Positions 52,855 through 61,893 of a stretch of DNA of 64,000 nt are shown here, in pieces. The DNA is taken from assembly GCF_002483205.1 (NCBI RefSeq), contig NZ_DLHM01000005.1, positions 1 to 64,000 of the forward strand, given 5' to 3'. Made by a program: the position numbers and the translations under genes. The number at the start of each line of letters is the position of its first letter. The stretch's first letter is position 1. The DNA is from Flavihumibacter sp. UBA7668 (GTDB lineage Bacteria; Bacteroidota; Bacteroidia; Chitinophagales; Chitinophagaceae). The notes below the pieces were generated by a model. It was not told the origin of the DNA and ran no database searches. It saw only the letters and a list, made by a program, of their open reading frames with translations.

Positions 52855-54015
52855 ATGAAAAATCTATCCCGTAAACAATTTCTCCAGCAGTCCGCATTGG
52901 CTGGTGCAGCTATTCTACTTTCCTCATTGGAAGCTGTTGCAGCCATAGAGAATAAAAAAATCCGTGTAGGTATTATCGGATGCGGAAGTGTATCGGGCCA
53001 ATACCTGCCACACCTGGCTAAATCGCCGCATGTTGAATTGGTTAGTCTTTGTGATATTGTAGTGGATCGGGCTAAAAATCGTTCAGCAGAGTTTAATGTG
53101 CCGAACGTATATGATCATATTGATAAGCAATTAGCGGGTGCTCCATTTGATTTGCTGGTTAATCTAACCGATATGCAGGAGCATGGCAGACTTAATAAAA
53201 TTGCGCTGACAAAAGGCAAACATGTATGGAGTGAAAAACCAATGGCGAATACGTACAAGGAAGGCAAGGCTCTGTTGGAGCAGGCTCGTTCCAAAGGGCT
53301 CAGAATCTGGGGTGCACCGGCGGTGGTGAATAGTCCGCAGTTCGCCTTTATGAGCAAAGCGATTCAGGAGGGTAAACTTGGGCGGCTTGCAGCAGCGCAT
53401 GCACATTATGGCCATGAAGGTCCGGGTTGGTCTGCTTTCTTTTATGAAAAAGGAGGGGGTAGTTTGCCTGATTTGGGGGTATATAACCTGGCAACTCTTA
53501 CCGGTTTACTGGGACCCGCCATTTCTGTTGTGGCAATGACCACCATTGTTACGCCTGAACGTACGGTTGACAATAAAGGAAAAATCAAAGTGGTGGCCGA
53601 AGATAATGCGATGATCCTAATGGAACATACAGGTGGTGTTTTATCACATGTGCAAAGCGGGTTTAATTATTTTGATCCCTATGGGCATGGTGGTAAAGGA
53701 CAGGATCGTCACACGATTTCCATTTGGGGGACAAAAGGTAATATGGGATTGGTTGGTTACGATTGGGCACCGTTTGGGGTGGACCTTTCCACAATGGATT
53801 CCCCTACACCTGTTCGGCATGTGCCTGATCCGGGTTCCTATGTGTGGCAGGAGGGCGCTTCGGTAATTTCGGCTTCTCTTCTCGAGAAAAACGAACCGCT
53901 GATTTCTCCGGAACATGCGCTACACGTGCTGGATATTATTGAATCAGCCCGTGCTTCTTCCCAAACCGGTCAGAAAATCAGTCTTCAATCCAGCTTCCGC
54001 TGGCCAATCTGCTAA
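52855..54015 (+). CDS. Exported Gfo/Idh/MocA oxidoreductase
   Basis: A 386-residue Gfo/Idh/MocA oxidoreductase with a twin-arginine-like or Sec leader (MKNLSRKQFLQQSALAGAA) and therefore periplasmic. The Rossmann fold starts RVGIIGCGSVSGQYLPHLA. The EKP motif is SEKPMANTY. The C-terminal domain holds GGGSLPDLGVYNLATLTGLL. Exported members of this family often work on 3-keto or anhydro sugars. It sits between the GH144 enzymes and the GMC oxidoreductase. Confidence 0.9.
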   Translation: MKNLSRKQFLQQSALAGAAILLSSLEAVAAIENKKIRVGIIGCGSVSGQYLPHLAKSPHVELVSLCDIVVDRAKNRSAEFNVPNVYDHIDKQLAGAPFDLLVNLTDMQEHGRLNKIALTKGKHVWSEKPMANTYKEGKALLEQARSKGLRIWGAPAVVNSPQFAFMSKAIQEGKLGRLAAAHAHYGHEGPGWSAFFYEKGGGSLPDLGVYNLATLTGLLGPAISVVAMTTIVTPERTVDNKGKIKVVAEDNAMILMEHTGGVLSHVQSGFNYFDPYGHGGKGQDRHTISIWGTKGNMGLVGYDWAPFGVDLSTMDSPTPVRHVPDPGSYVWQEGASVISASLLEKNEPLISPEHALHVLDIIESARASSQTGQKISLQSSFRWPIC

Positions 54016-54018
54016 CTT

Positions 54019-54059
54019 TACCCGCCGGGTGCCACCGGTCGGGTGCCACCCGACCGGTA
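54019..54059. repeat. Dispersed 3-unit palindromic repeat, copy D
   Basis: TACCCGCCGGGTG, CACCGGTCGGGTG and CACCCGACCGGTA are joined by single Cs (41 bp). It fills the gap between the Gfo/Idh gene and the GMC gene, ending 11 bases before the GMC ATG. Confidence 0.85.
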
Positions 54060-54069
54060 AAAAAATTAA

Positions 54070-55761
54070 ATGAGCGATCAGAGAACATACGATGCAATTG
54101 TAGTTGGCAGTGGTATCAGCGGTGGCTGGGCTGCTAAAGAGCTTTGTGAAAAGGGGCTCAAAACCCTTGTGCTGGAGCGGGGCAGGATGGTGGAACACCT
54201 GAAAGATTATCCGGGTATGAACAACCATCCCTGGGAGTTTAAACACCGGGGTGCGATTACACAACAACAACGCCAGAACAATTCGCTGATTACCAAGGCA
54301 GCGGGTTATGCAGAGGATACCCAACATTTTTTCATAAAGGACGCAGATCATCCTTATGTTCAGGAAAAACCATTCGACTGGATTCGCGGTTACCAGGTGG
54401 GCGGCAAATCACTGACCTGGGGCAGAAGCTGCCAGCGCTGGAGCGATTATGAATTCAATGCCCCCAAACAATTTGGGTTCGCTGTAGACTGGCCGATCCG
54501 ATACAAAGACATCGCGCCCTGGTACAGTCATGTTGAACAGTTTGTTGGCATTTGCGGCGATAAAGACGGCATCCCTTCCATGCCTGATGGTGAATTTCTT
54601 CCCGCCTATGAACTCAATTGTGTTGAGAAACACATGAAAGAAAAACTCTGGAACAATTATAAGCGTCACCTGATTTCCGGGCGATGGGCACAACTCACCG
54701 AACCGGCACCCATTCATCTGGAACAGGGCAGGGCTGCCTGTCAGAACCGAAACCTATGCATGCGGGGCTGCCCTTTCGGAGGGTATTTCAGCTCCAATAA
54801 CAGCACCCTACCCTGGGCGGAAAAAACCGGCAACCTCACTATCCGTCCTCACTCTGTGGTGCACTCAATAATTTATGACGAAGAAAAAAAGAAGGCCGTT
54901 GGTGTTCGGGTAATCGATGCCGTTAGTAAGGAATCAATTGATTATTTCGCCCATATTATTTTCCTTAATGCATCCGCGCTCAATACCAACCTGATCCTGC
55001 TCAACAGCAAGTCAAACCGATTCCCGAACGGGCTTGCCAACGACCATGATCTATTGGGACGATATATCTGTTTCCATAATTATCGCGGTTATATGAACGG
55101 CGAAAAGCCAGGGTACGAAGACGGATATTATAAAGGCCGCCGCCCCGCAGAATGTGTCATCCCTAATTTCCGTAACCTCGGCAAAAAAGAAATGGATTTC
55201 CTGGGCGGTTATGTGATTTTTACGGGAGCCTATCGCGAATGGATAAATGCAGATAAACATCCAGATAAAATGGGTGCGGAATTAAAGCAGGCCTTAACTG
55301 AACCCGGCACCTGGCGCATCTATATGTACATGCAGGGAGAAACCATTCCGAAAGCAGCAAATCGCGTGTACCTGCATGCGAATAAAAAAGATAATTGGGA
55401 CATTCCCTTACTGGTAACAGATGTTGGCTATGATGAAAACGATGAGAAAATGCTGCAGGATTTTCTTGAACAGGGAAAACAAATGATGGAAGCGATCGGC
55501 GTAAAAAACCTGATCGTAAACGATACCAAACAGCCCCCCGGACTAGATATTCATGAAATGGGCGGGGTACGTATGGGTAATGATCCCAAAACCTCCCTGC
55601 TCAACGAATGGAACCAGCTGCATCTTTGTAAAAATGTATTTGTAACGGACGGCGCCTGTATGACAAGTACCGGCAATCAGAGTCCGTCGATTTTGTATAT
55701 GGCCCTGACTGCACGTGCGGCCAACTACGCCCTACAGGAAATGAAAAAAGGAAATTTATAA
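54070..55761 (+). CDS. GMC family FAD oxidoreductase
   Basis: A 563-residue FAD-dependent GMC oxidoreductase. The FAD-binding motif is AIVVGSGISGGWAAKELCEK at the N-terminus, and the C-terminal domain shows DIHEMGGVRMGNDPKT and DGACMTSTGNQSPSILYMAL. Cys-rich CMRGCPFGGYF is seen in this subgroup. In Bacteroidota such proteins oxidise glycosides at C3; the related Gfo/Idh and DUF1080 genes in this locus fit that. No signal peptide is visible in its N-terminus. The start ATG is 11 bases past repeat D. Confidence 0.9.
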   Translation: MSDQRTYDAIVVGSGISGGWAAKELCEKGLKTLVLERGRMVEHLKDYPGMNNHPWEFKHRGAITQQQRQNNSLITKAAGYAEDTQHFFIKDADHPYVQEKPFDWIRGYQVGGKSLTWGRSCQRWSDYEFNAPKQFGFAVDWPIRYKDIAPWYSHVEQFVGICGDKDGIPSMPDGEFLPAYELNCVEKHMKEKLWNNYKRHLISGRWAQLTEPAPIHLEQGRAACQNRNLCMRGCPFGGYFSSNNSTLPWAEKTGNLTIRPHSVVHSIIYDEEKKKAVGVRVIDAVSKESIDYFAHIIFLNASALNTNLILLNSKSNRFPNGLANDHDLLGRYICFHNYRGYMNGEKPGYEDGYYKGRRPAECVIPNFRNLGKKEMDFLGGYVIFTGAYREWINADKHPDKMGAELKQALTEPGTWRIYMYMQGETIPKAANRVYLHANKKDNWDIPLLVTDVGYDENDEKMLQDFLEQGKQMMEAIGVKNLIVNDTKQPPGLDIHEMGGVRMGNDPKTSLLNEWNQLHLCKNVFVTDGACMTSTGNQSPSILYMALTARAANYALQEMKKGNL

Positions 55762-55771
55762 ATCCTCCAAC

Positions 55772-57940
55772 ATGAGCCAATTCTTTTCTACTCAAAAAAC
55801 AATCTGGCTGGAGCCGGGCTGGACACTGGTTCGGATCCTCACCGGCATCCTCATGACCTATCACGGATGGGAGGTTTTTGATGCCGCAAAAATGAAGGAA
55901 TATGCCGGCTGGCTGACCTATTTTTCGGAAGGCACAGCCAGTGCGCTGGTTTACATCGGGAAAGCTGCCGAATTGATTTCAGGGGTTCTGCTAACAGTGG
56001 GATTATTTACCCGCCTGGCAGTTTGGCCCATGATTGCCACCATGCTTTATATTGCCTTCATTATAGGAAATGGACAAATCTGGTATGGCGATCAGCATCC
56101 TTTTTTATTTGTATTACTCGGACTTCTGTTCTTCTTCCGTGGTTCGGGGAAATTTAGCCTGGATCAGCGATTTTTTACTCCTAAACTTCCATTGATTTTA
56201 TTGCTGCTGACACCCTTTCTTTCCAGTGCACAAAAATCAAAAACAGGACCAGTTTCGCTTTCCCAAACGACCTATTGCAATCCGATCAATCTTGATTATG
56301 GCTATACACCCATTCCAAATTTCAGCGAATGGGGGCGTCATCGCGCAACTGCAGATCCGGTAATCGTAACCTATAAAGGTGATTATTATTTATTCTCCAC
56401 CAACCAGTGGGGCTACTGGTGGAGTTCTGATATGCTGAACTGGAATTTTGTTTCCCGCAAATTCCTGAAGCCTTATCACAAAGTGTATGATGAATTATGT
56501 GCGCCGGCTGCAGTTGTAATCGGTGATACCATGCTGGTTTTTGGCTCCACTTATACCAGTAATTTCCCGCTCTGGATGAGCACCAATCCCAAAGGTAATG
56601 AATGGAAAGAAGCGCTGGACTCACTTGAAATTGGTGGTTGGGATCCGGCATTTTTTCTGGATGATGATGGCCGTTTTTATATGTACAACGGCAGCAGCAA
56701 TCGCTATCCGCTCTATGGCATTGAACTGGATCGCAAAACATTTCAACCGATCGGTACTAGAAAAGAACAGTATTTTCTGGAAGACTGGCGATATGGCTGG
56801 CATCGGTTTGGTGAATATATGGATAATACCTTTCTTGATGGATTTATTGAAGGTGCCTGGATGACCAAACATAAGGGTAAATATTATTTGCAATGGGGCG
56901 GTCCGGGTACCGAAATGAGCGGATATGCAGATGGTGTGGTGGTGGGAGATTCACCACTCGGACCCTTTACTCCTCAATCCGATCCGGTCAGTTTTAAACC
57001 AGGCGGATTTGCACGTGGAGCCGGGCATGGTGCCACTTATCAGGATCCCTGGAACAATTACTGGCATGTATCCACCATGGGCATCAATGTAAAAAACACC
57101 TTCGAACGACGTAATGGAATCTGGCCAGCCGGATTTGATGAGGAAGGTATTATGTACTGCAATACGGCTTTTGGTGATTATCCGCATTATCTTCCCAATG
57201 GCGTAACAGATCACAGGAAAAGCCGCTTTACCGGATGGATGCTGCTGAACTATAAAAAACCGGTGCAGGTTTCGTCTGCGCTTGGCGGTTATACAGCCAA
57301 TAACGCAGTGGATGAATCCATAAAAACCTATTGGAGTGCTAAAACAGGAGATAAGGGGGAGTGGATCCAGACAGATCTCGGCGCTCCATCAACCGTGCAT
57401 GCCATTCAACTTAATTATGCCGATCAGGATGCTGAATTTTTGGGCAAGCAAACAGAAATCTTTCATCAATACAAATTGTACAGCTCAACAGACGGTAAAA
57501 AATGGAATCTGCTGATCGATAAAAGTCAGAATAAAAAAGATGTTCCGCACGATTATATTGAGTTGGCAACACCTATTACAACCCGCTACCTGAAACTTGA
57601 AAATATCCATATGCCTACCGGTAAATTTGCCCTCTCCGGGTTTCGTGTTTTTGGAAAGGGAGCGGGTCAGCCTCCGCTGCCGGTAAAGACATTTCTCGTA
57701 TTACGTACAGAGAAGGATAAACGCAGTGCTTATATCAAATGGTCGCCGGTTGACAATGCCTATGCCTACAATATTTACTATGGAACAGCACCTGATAAGT
57801 TGTACAACTGTATTATGGTACATGATGGAAATGAATACTATTTTAAGGGAATGGACAAAGAAAAAGTTTACTATTACAGAATCGAAGCGGTAAATGAAAA
57901 CGGCGTTTCGGAAAAAACAATAGTGCAAACAGTAAATTAA
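55772..57940 (+). CDS. DoxX-GH43-CBM32-FN3 fusion
   Basis: A 722-residue protein that joins a membrane part to a glycosidase. Residues about 12-145 form a DoxX-type four-helix unit (WTLVRILTGILMTYHGWEVF, AELISGVLLTVGLFTRLAV, FLFVLLGLLFFFRGSGKFSL). Then follow a former signal peptide (LPLILLLLTPFLSSAQ, near 146-161), a GH43-type beta-propeller (TADPVIVTYKGDYYLFST; IEGAWMTKHKGKYYL), an F5/8 type C (CBM32) domain at about 490-620 and a fibronectin type III end. There is no start codon between the two halves, so a once separate secreted GH43 seems fused to DoxX. The enzyme would be tethered in the inner membrane facing the periplasm. The substrate is likely a beta-linked glucoside or arabinoside. 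Confidence 0.85.
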   Translation: MSQFFSTQKTIWLEPGWTLVRILTGILMTYHGWEVFDAAKMKEYAGWLTYFSEGTASALVYIGKAAELISGVLLTVGLFTRLAVWPMIATMLYIAFIIGNGQIWYGDQHPFLFVLLGLLFFFRGSGKFSLDQRFFTPKLPLILLLLTPFLSSAQKSKTGPVSLSQTTYCNPINLDYGYTPIPNFSEWGRHRATADPVIVTYKGDYYLFSTNQWGYWWSSDMLNWNFVSRKFLKPYHKVYDELCAPAAVVIGDTMLVFGSTYTSNFPLWMSTNPKGNEWKEALDSLEIGGWDPAFFLDDDGRFYMYNGSSNRYPLYGIELDRKTFQPIGTRKEQYFLEDWRYGWHRFGEYMDNTFLDGFIEGAWMTKHKGKYYLQWGGPGTEMSGYADGVVVGDSPLGPFTPQSDPVSFKPGGFARGAGHGATYQDPWNNYWHVSTMGINVKNTFERRNGIWPAGFDEEGIMYCNTAFGDYPHYLPNGVTDHRKSRFTGWMLLNYKKPVQVSSALGGYTANNAVDESIKTYWSAKTGDKGEWIQTDLGAPSTVHAIQLNYADQDAEFLGKQTEIFHQYKLYSSTDGKKWNLLIDKSQNKKDVPHDYIELATPITTRYLKLENIHMPTGKFALSGFRVFGKGAGQPPLPVKTFLVLRTEKDKRSAYIKWSPVDNAYAYNIYYGTAPDKLYNCIMVHDGNEYYFKGMDKEKVYYYRIEAVNENGVSEKTIVQTVN

Positions 57941-57954
57941 AATTATATAGCAGC

Positions 57955-58695
57955 ATGAAATCCGTAAAAAATTATGTAGCAATTCGAACGGTAATTCTAG
58001 GTTTTCTGACAATTATTGGGACCTCTTTGTTTTCTCAGCATAAGGAACATTTTCAGGATGATGGGGAAGCGCCCATTTTATCCTATCATCATGGGAAACC
58101 ATTTTATAAAGACATTCAAAATTTCAAGTCGGCAGATAGTGTTCAAATGCCTCCCTCAAAAGCTATTTTGCTGATCGGTAGTTCTTCATTTACCTATTGG
58201 CGTGATGTGGCAGCTTATTTTCCCGGTTATACAATAGTGAACCGTGGATTTGGTGGCTCAACACTGCCTGACCTGATCCGGTATCAGGATTTTATCATCT
58301 ATCCCTACAAGCCAAAACAGATTCTGATTTATTGCGGTGAAAATGACTTTGCCTCATCGGATACAATTGATGTAACGACAGTTGTAAATCGTTTCAAACA
58401 ATTGTTTTGGGATATCCGTGTACGTTTGCCGCGGGTTCCTATTAGTTATGTTGCCATGAAACCCAGTCCAAGCCGGTATCATCTGTTACCAAAATATGTA
58501 GAAGGCAACAGGCAGATAAAAGAATTTCTTGCTACCCAAAAATTTACCTCTTTTATTGATGTTTACCCGGCTATGTTGCAACCCGATGGCCATCCGATTG
58601 GCGAAATTTTCACATCAGACAGTCTGCATATGAATGCCAAAGGTTATGCTGTGTGGCAGAAATTAATTAAGCCACATCTCAAAAAAGGAAAATAA
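57955..58695 (+). CDS. SGNH/GDSL-type hydrolase (esterase)
   Basis: A 246-residue SGNH hydrolase with a short leader (VILGFLTIIGTSLFS). The blocks are LLIGSSSFTYW (Ser of block I), RGFGGSTLPDLI (Gly of block II), YCGENDF (Asn of block III) and SLHMNAKGY (His of block V, with Asp upstream). It probably removes acyl groups from sugars. It is 14 bases after the GH43 fusion gene and five bases before GH3. Confidence 0.88.
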   Translation: MKSVKNYVAIRTVILGFLTIIGTSLFSQHKEHFQDDGEAPILSYHHGKPFYKDIQNFKSADSVQMPPSKAILLIGSSSFTYWRDVAAYFPGYTIVNRGFGGSTLPDLIRYQDFIIYPYKPKQILIYCGENDFASSDTIDVTTVVNRFKQLFWDIRVRLPRVPISYVAMKPSPSRYHLLPKYVEGNRQIKEFLATQKFTSFIDVYPAMLQPDGHPIGEIFTSDSLHMNAKGYAVWQKLIKPHLKKGK

Positions 58696-58709
58696 AAAAA
58701 TTGACCACC

Positions 58710-60998
58710 ATGAAATATAAGATTGCTGTTTGCCGGTTTGTGTTACCGGTTCTTTTACTGTTGCTGATAGCCATAAGTCCATCATTTGCACAACAAAAAA
58801 TGAATCAGTTCATCACCGGTCTGATGGCCAAAATGACGGTTCAGGAAAAAATCGGGCAGCTCAATCTGGTAGTTGGTGGTGAAGCTACAACCGGTTCCGT
58901 GGTAAGCACCGGTGTGGAAGAAAAAATCAAACAGGGGAAAGTGGGTGGCATTTTTAGTGTTTCAACACCCCAGCGGATTCGCCGCATTCAGGAACTGGCA
59001 GTACAGCAAAGCCGGCTTAAAATTCCCATCATTTTCGGGATGGATGTGATTCATGGGTATCGCACTATTTTTCCTATTCCGTTGGGGATGGCCGCTTCCT
59101 GGGATATGCAACGTATAGAAGAATCAGCCAGGATAGCTGCGCAGGAAGCAACGGCAGACGGACTGAACTGGACCTTTTCTCCTATGGTGGATATCTCCCG
59201 TGATCCACGCTGGGGAAGGATTTCCGAAGGTTCGGGGGAGGACCCCTTTCTGGGGTCAGCCATCGCGGCAGCCATGGTAAAAGGATACCAGGGTAAAGAT
59301 CTGTCTGCAGATAATACACTGCTTGCCTGTGTGAAACATTTCGCTCTATATGGTGCAGCAGAAGCAGGTCGCGATTATCATTCAGTTGATATGAGCCGGA
59401 TCAAAATGTTTAATGAATATCTGCCTCCTTATAAAGCGGCCATTGATGCAGGTGTAGGATCGGTGATGAGTTCCTTTAATGATGTGGATGGCATTCCGGC
59501 AAGTGGTAATAAATGGTTATTGACCGATGTGCTGCGTAAGCAATGGGGATTCAAAGGCCTGGTGGTATCCGATTATACTTCGGTGAATGAAATGATCGAT
59601 CATGGTTTGGGTGATCTGAAAGCGGTATCGGCACTTTCCCTGAAAGCCGGACTGGACATGGATATGGTGGGCGAAGGTTTTTTGACAACGCTTGAAGCTT
59701 CGCTTAAAGAAGGGAAAGTAACGATGGCGGAAATTGATCGCGCCTGCCGCCTGGTACTGGAAGCGAAATACAAACTGGGTTTGTTTGATGATCCATTCCG
59801 GTATTGTAATGATGTAAGAGCGCAAAAAGAGATTTTCTCTGAAGCGCATCGCAAAATTGCCCGTGCTACCGCAGCACGCTCCTTTGTGTTGTTGAAAAAT
59901 GAAAATGTATTGCCATTGGCAAGAAAGGGATCCATTGCATTGGTTGGACCGCTTGCTGATGCAAAGGAAAATATGGTGGGCACCTGGTCGGTATCTGCCG
60001 ATGTTTCCAAGGCAACTTCTTTGCTGGCCGGATTGAAAGAAGTAGCCGGAACCGGCGTACAGGTTCGTTATGCAAAAGGCGCCAATGTTTCGGAAGATGC
60101 TGCATTGGAGGCCAGAACAAGTGTGTTTGGTAAACCCTGGCAGCGTGATTCCCGTCATCCGGATACCCTGATTGCAGAAGCCGTGCGCCTGGCAAAAGAG
60201 TCTGATGTAGTGGTGGCTGCCATGGGTGAACTGGCAGAATTTACAGGGGAATCATCCAGCAGAACCGATTTAAATCTGCCCCAAAGCCAGAAAAAACTGG
60301 TGGATGCATTATTGGCTACCGGTAAACCCGTTGTAATGGTATTGTTTACGGGTCGTCCGCTTACTATTACAGAGGAGGATCAAAAACTTCCTGCCATCCT
60401 GAATGTTTGGTTCGGCGGGTCTGAAGCAGGTTATGCCATTAGTGATGTATTGTTCGGCGATGTGAATCCATCGGGTAAATTACCTGCCACCTTTCCACGA
60501 AATGTTGGACAGATTCCTATTTATCATAGTTACAAAAACACGGGTCGGCCGCTGGTGGGGGACGAATTTCAGAAATTTCGTTCCAATTATCTGGATGTTT
60601 CCAATACACCCCTTTATCCGTTTGGTTATGGTCTCAGTTATACAAAATTTGAATACAGTCCGGTTAAGCTGAGTAAAACTTCATTAAAAGGTGCTGAAAA
60701 GCTGATGGCGTCTGTAACAGTTACCAATAGTGGGAAATACGCCGGTGAAGAGGTGGTGCAAATGTATCTCCGGGATATTGTGGCTACGAATACCCGGCCA
60801 TTAAAGGAACTGAAAGGGTTTAAAAAGCTGCTATTGCAGCCTGGTGAATCGAAGGAAGTGAGTTTTGAAATCACCACCAATTTGCTGAAATTTTATGATC
60901 ACAACCTTCGGTACGATTGGGAACCGGGTGAATTCACCGTATTTATCGGCACCAATTCCCGCGATGTATCATCCGCCAACTTCACCTGGAACCGTTGA
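58710..60998 (+). CDS. GH3 beta-glucosidase (BglX type)
   Basis: A 762-residue GH3 beta-glucosidase with a signal peptide (FVLPVLLLLLIAISPSFAQ). The N-terminal barrel has KIPIIFGMDVIHGYRTIFP, KHFALYGAAEAGRDYHSV and the nucleophile Asp288 in GLVVSDYTSV. The second domain includes VVVAAMGELAEFTGESSSR, and the C-terminal fibronectin-like domain is YPFGYGLSYTKFEYS. Its role is to cut sophorose and other beta-gluco-oligomers to glucose. I use ATG 58710 rather than the TTG nine bases earlier. Confidence 0.94.
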   Translation: MKYKIAVCRFVLPVLLLLLIAISPSFAQQKMNQFITGLMAKMTVQEKIGQLNLVVGGEATTGSVVSTGVEEKIKQGKVGGIFSVSTPQRIRRIQELAVQQSRLKIPIIFGMDVIHGYRTIFPIPLGMAASWDMQRIEESARIAAQEATADGLNWTFSPMVDISRDPRWGRISEGSGEDPFLGSAIAAAMVKGYQGKDLSADNTLLACVKHFALYGAAEAGRDYHSVDMSRIKMFNEYLPPYKAAIDAGVGSVMSSFNDVDGIPASGNKWLLTDVLRKQWGFKGLVVSDYTSVNEMIDHGLGDLKAVSALSLKAGLDMDMVGEGFLTTLEASLKEGKVTMAEIDRACRLVLEAKYKLGLFDDPFRYCNDVRAQKEIFSEAHRKIARATAARSFVLLKNENVLPLARKGSIALVGPLADAKENMVGTWSVSADVSKATSLLAGLKEVAGTGVQVRYAKGANVSEDAALEARTSVFGKPWQRDSRHPDTLIAEAVRLAKESDVVVAAMGELAEFTGESSSRTDLNLPQSQKKLVDALLATGKPVVMVLFTGRPLTITEEDQKLPAILNVWFGGSEAGYAISDVLFGDVNPSGKLPATFPRNVGQIPIYHSYKNTGRPLVGDEFQKFRSNYLDVSNTPLYPFGYGLSYTKFEYSPVKLSKTSLKGAEKLMASVTVTNSGKYAGEEVVQMYLRDIVATNTRPLKELKGFKKLLLQPGESKEVSFEITTNLLKFYDHNLRYDWEPGEFTVFIGTNSRDVSSANFTWNR

Positions 60999-61008
60999 CC
61001 TAAATTTC

Positions 61009-61049
61009 CACCGGTCGGGTGCCACCGGTCGGGTGCCACCCGACCGGTG
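61009..61049. repeat. Dispersed 3-unit palindromic repeat, copy E
   Basis: CACCGGTCGGGTG, CACCGGTCGGGTG and CACCCGACCGGTG are joined by single Cs (41 bp), with outer arms extended to 16 bp by the flanking TTC/GAA. It lies between GH3 and the DUF1080 gene, 14 bases before its promoter box. Confidence 0.85.
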
Positions 61050-61062
61050 GAAGAAAAAAGAG

Positions 61063-61070
61063 TAACTTTG
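61063..61070 (+). promoter_or_regulatory. Promoter box of a leaderless gene (DUF1080)
   Basis: TAACTTTG is a perfect TAnnTTTG box four bases before the ATG at 61075. Transcription should start at or next to the start codon. Confidence 0.65.
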
Positions 61071-61074
61071 CCGC

Positions 61075-61869
61075 ATGAACCGTTACCGGCTTTTTTCAGT
61101 AGCTACGATTGCCTTACTAGTTTTCATCTGTTCCTTTTCCCAACATGGAAGCGATGAGAAAAAATGGATTGAATTATTCAATGGCAAGCATATCCGCAAT
61201 TGGATGGTGAAGGTCAATCACCATGATGTGGGGGTGAATTTTGGCAATACGTTCCGGGTAGAGGATGGTTTGATTAAAGTCCGCTATGATCAGTATGGCG
61301 CTTTTAATAATCAGTTTTCTCATCTCTATTTCAAACGGCCATTTTCGCATTATCATCTGCTGGTAGAATATCGATTTACCGGCAAGTTCAAAGAGGATGC
61401 GCCGGGTTATACCTTCAGAAACAGCGGTGTCATGATGCATTCGCAGGATCCGCGCACCATGTTGAAAGACCAGGACTGGCCGATATCCATCGAAATGCAA
61501 TTTTTGGGCGGACTGGGAGATGGGAAACCCCGCACTACCGGTAATCTGTGTACGCCAGGAACGGATGTGGTGTATGAAGGCAAAATTGATCCCCGTCATT
61601 GCATCGATTCCAGATCCAAAACCTATGATGGCGATCAATGGGTTACTGCTGAAGCCATCGTATTGGGGGATAGCCTGATTCAACATATCATCAACGGAGA
61701 TACTGTACTTCAATATTCAAAACCACAGGTGGGTGGCGGTGTTGTCAACAATTTTGATCCCAAATTCAAAGTCGATGGAACACCTTTAAAGAAAGGATTT
61801 ATTGCCTTGCAATCAGAAGGGCAGGAAATCGATTTTCGCCGGGTTGCGATCCGGATCTTAAGGCGCTAA
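61075..61869 (+). CDS. DUF1080 (3-keto-disaccharide hydrolase) protein
   Basis: A 264-residue exported protein of the DUF1080 family, whose studied members cut the glycosidic bond of 3-keto-disaccharides. A leader with a possible lipobox (LLVFICSFSQ) precedes WIELFNGKHIRNWMVKVNHH, GLIKVRYDQYGAFNNQF, HYHLLVEYRFTGKF and IALQSEGQEIDFRRVAIRIL. The jelly-roll fold and length are standard. With GMC and Gfo/Idh enzymes upstream it suggests an oxidise-then-cleave route. It has its own leaderless-type promoter. Confidence 0.9.
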   Translation: MNRYRLFSVATIALLVFICSFSQHGSDEKKWIELFNGKHIRNWMVKVNHHDVGVNFGNTFRVEDGLIKVRYDQYGAFNNQFSHLYFKRPFSHYHLLVEYRFTGKFKEDAPGYTFRNSGVMMHSQDPRTMLKDQDWPISIEMQFLGGLGDGKPRTTGNLCTPGTDVVYEGKIDPRHCIDSRSKTYDGDQWVTAEAIVLGDSLIQHIINGDTVLQYSKPQVGGGVVNNFDPKFKVDGTPLKKGFIALQSEGQEIDFRRVAIRILRR

Positions 61870-61881
61870 GACCGGATGCCG

Positions 61882-61889
61882 TACCTTTG
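61882..61889 (+). promoter_or_regulatory. Promoter box of a leaderless gene (HAD)
   Basis: TACCTTTG is a perfect TAnnTTTG box four bases before the ATG at 61894. Confidence 0.6.
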
Positions 61890-61893
61890 CGGC

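Noticed and set aside
59517..60158. Minus-strand ORF of 213 codons inside GH3
   Set aside because: Antisense to conserved catalytic-domain coding sequence, with no recognisable domain.
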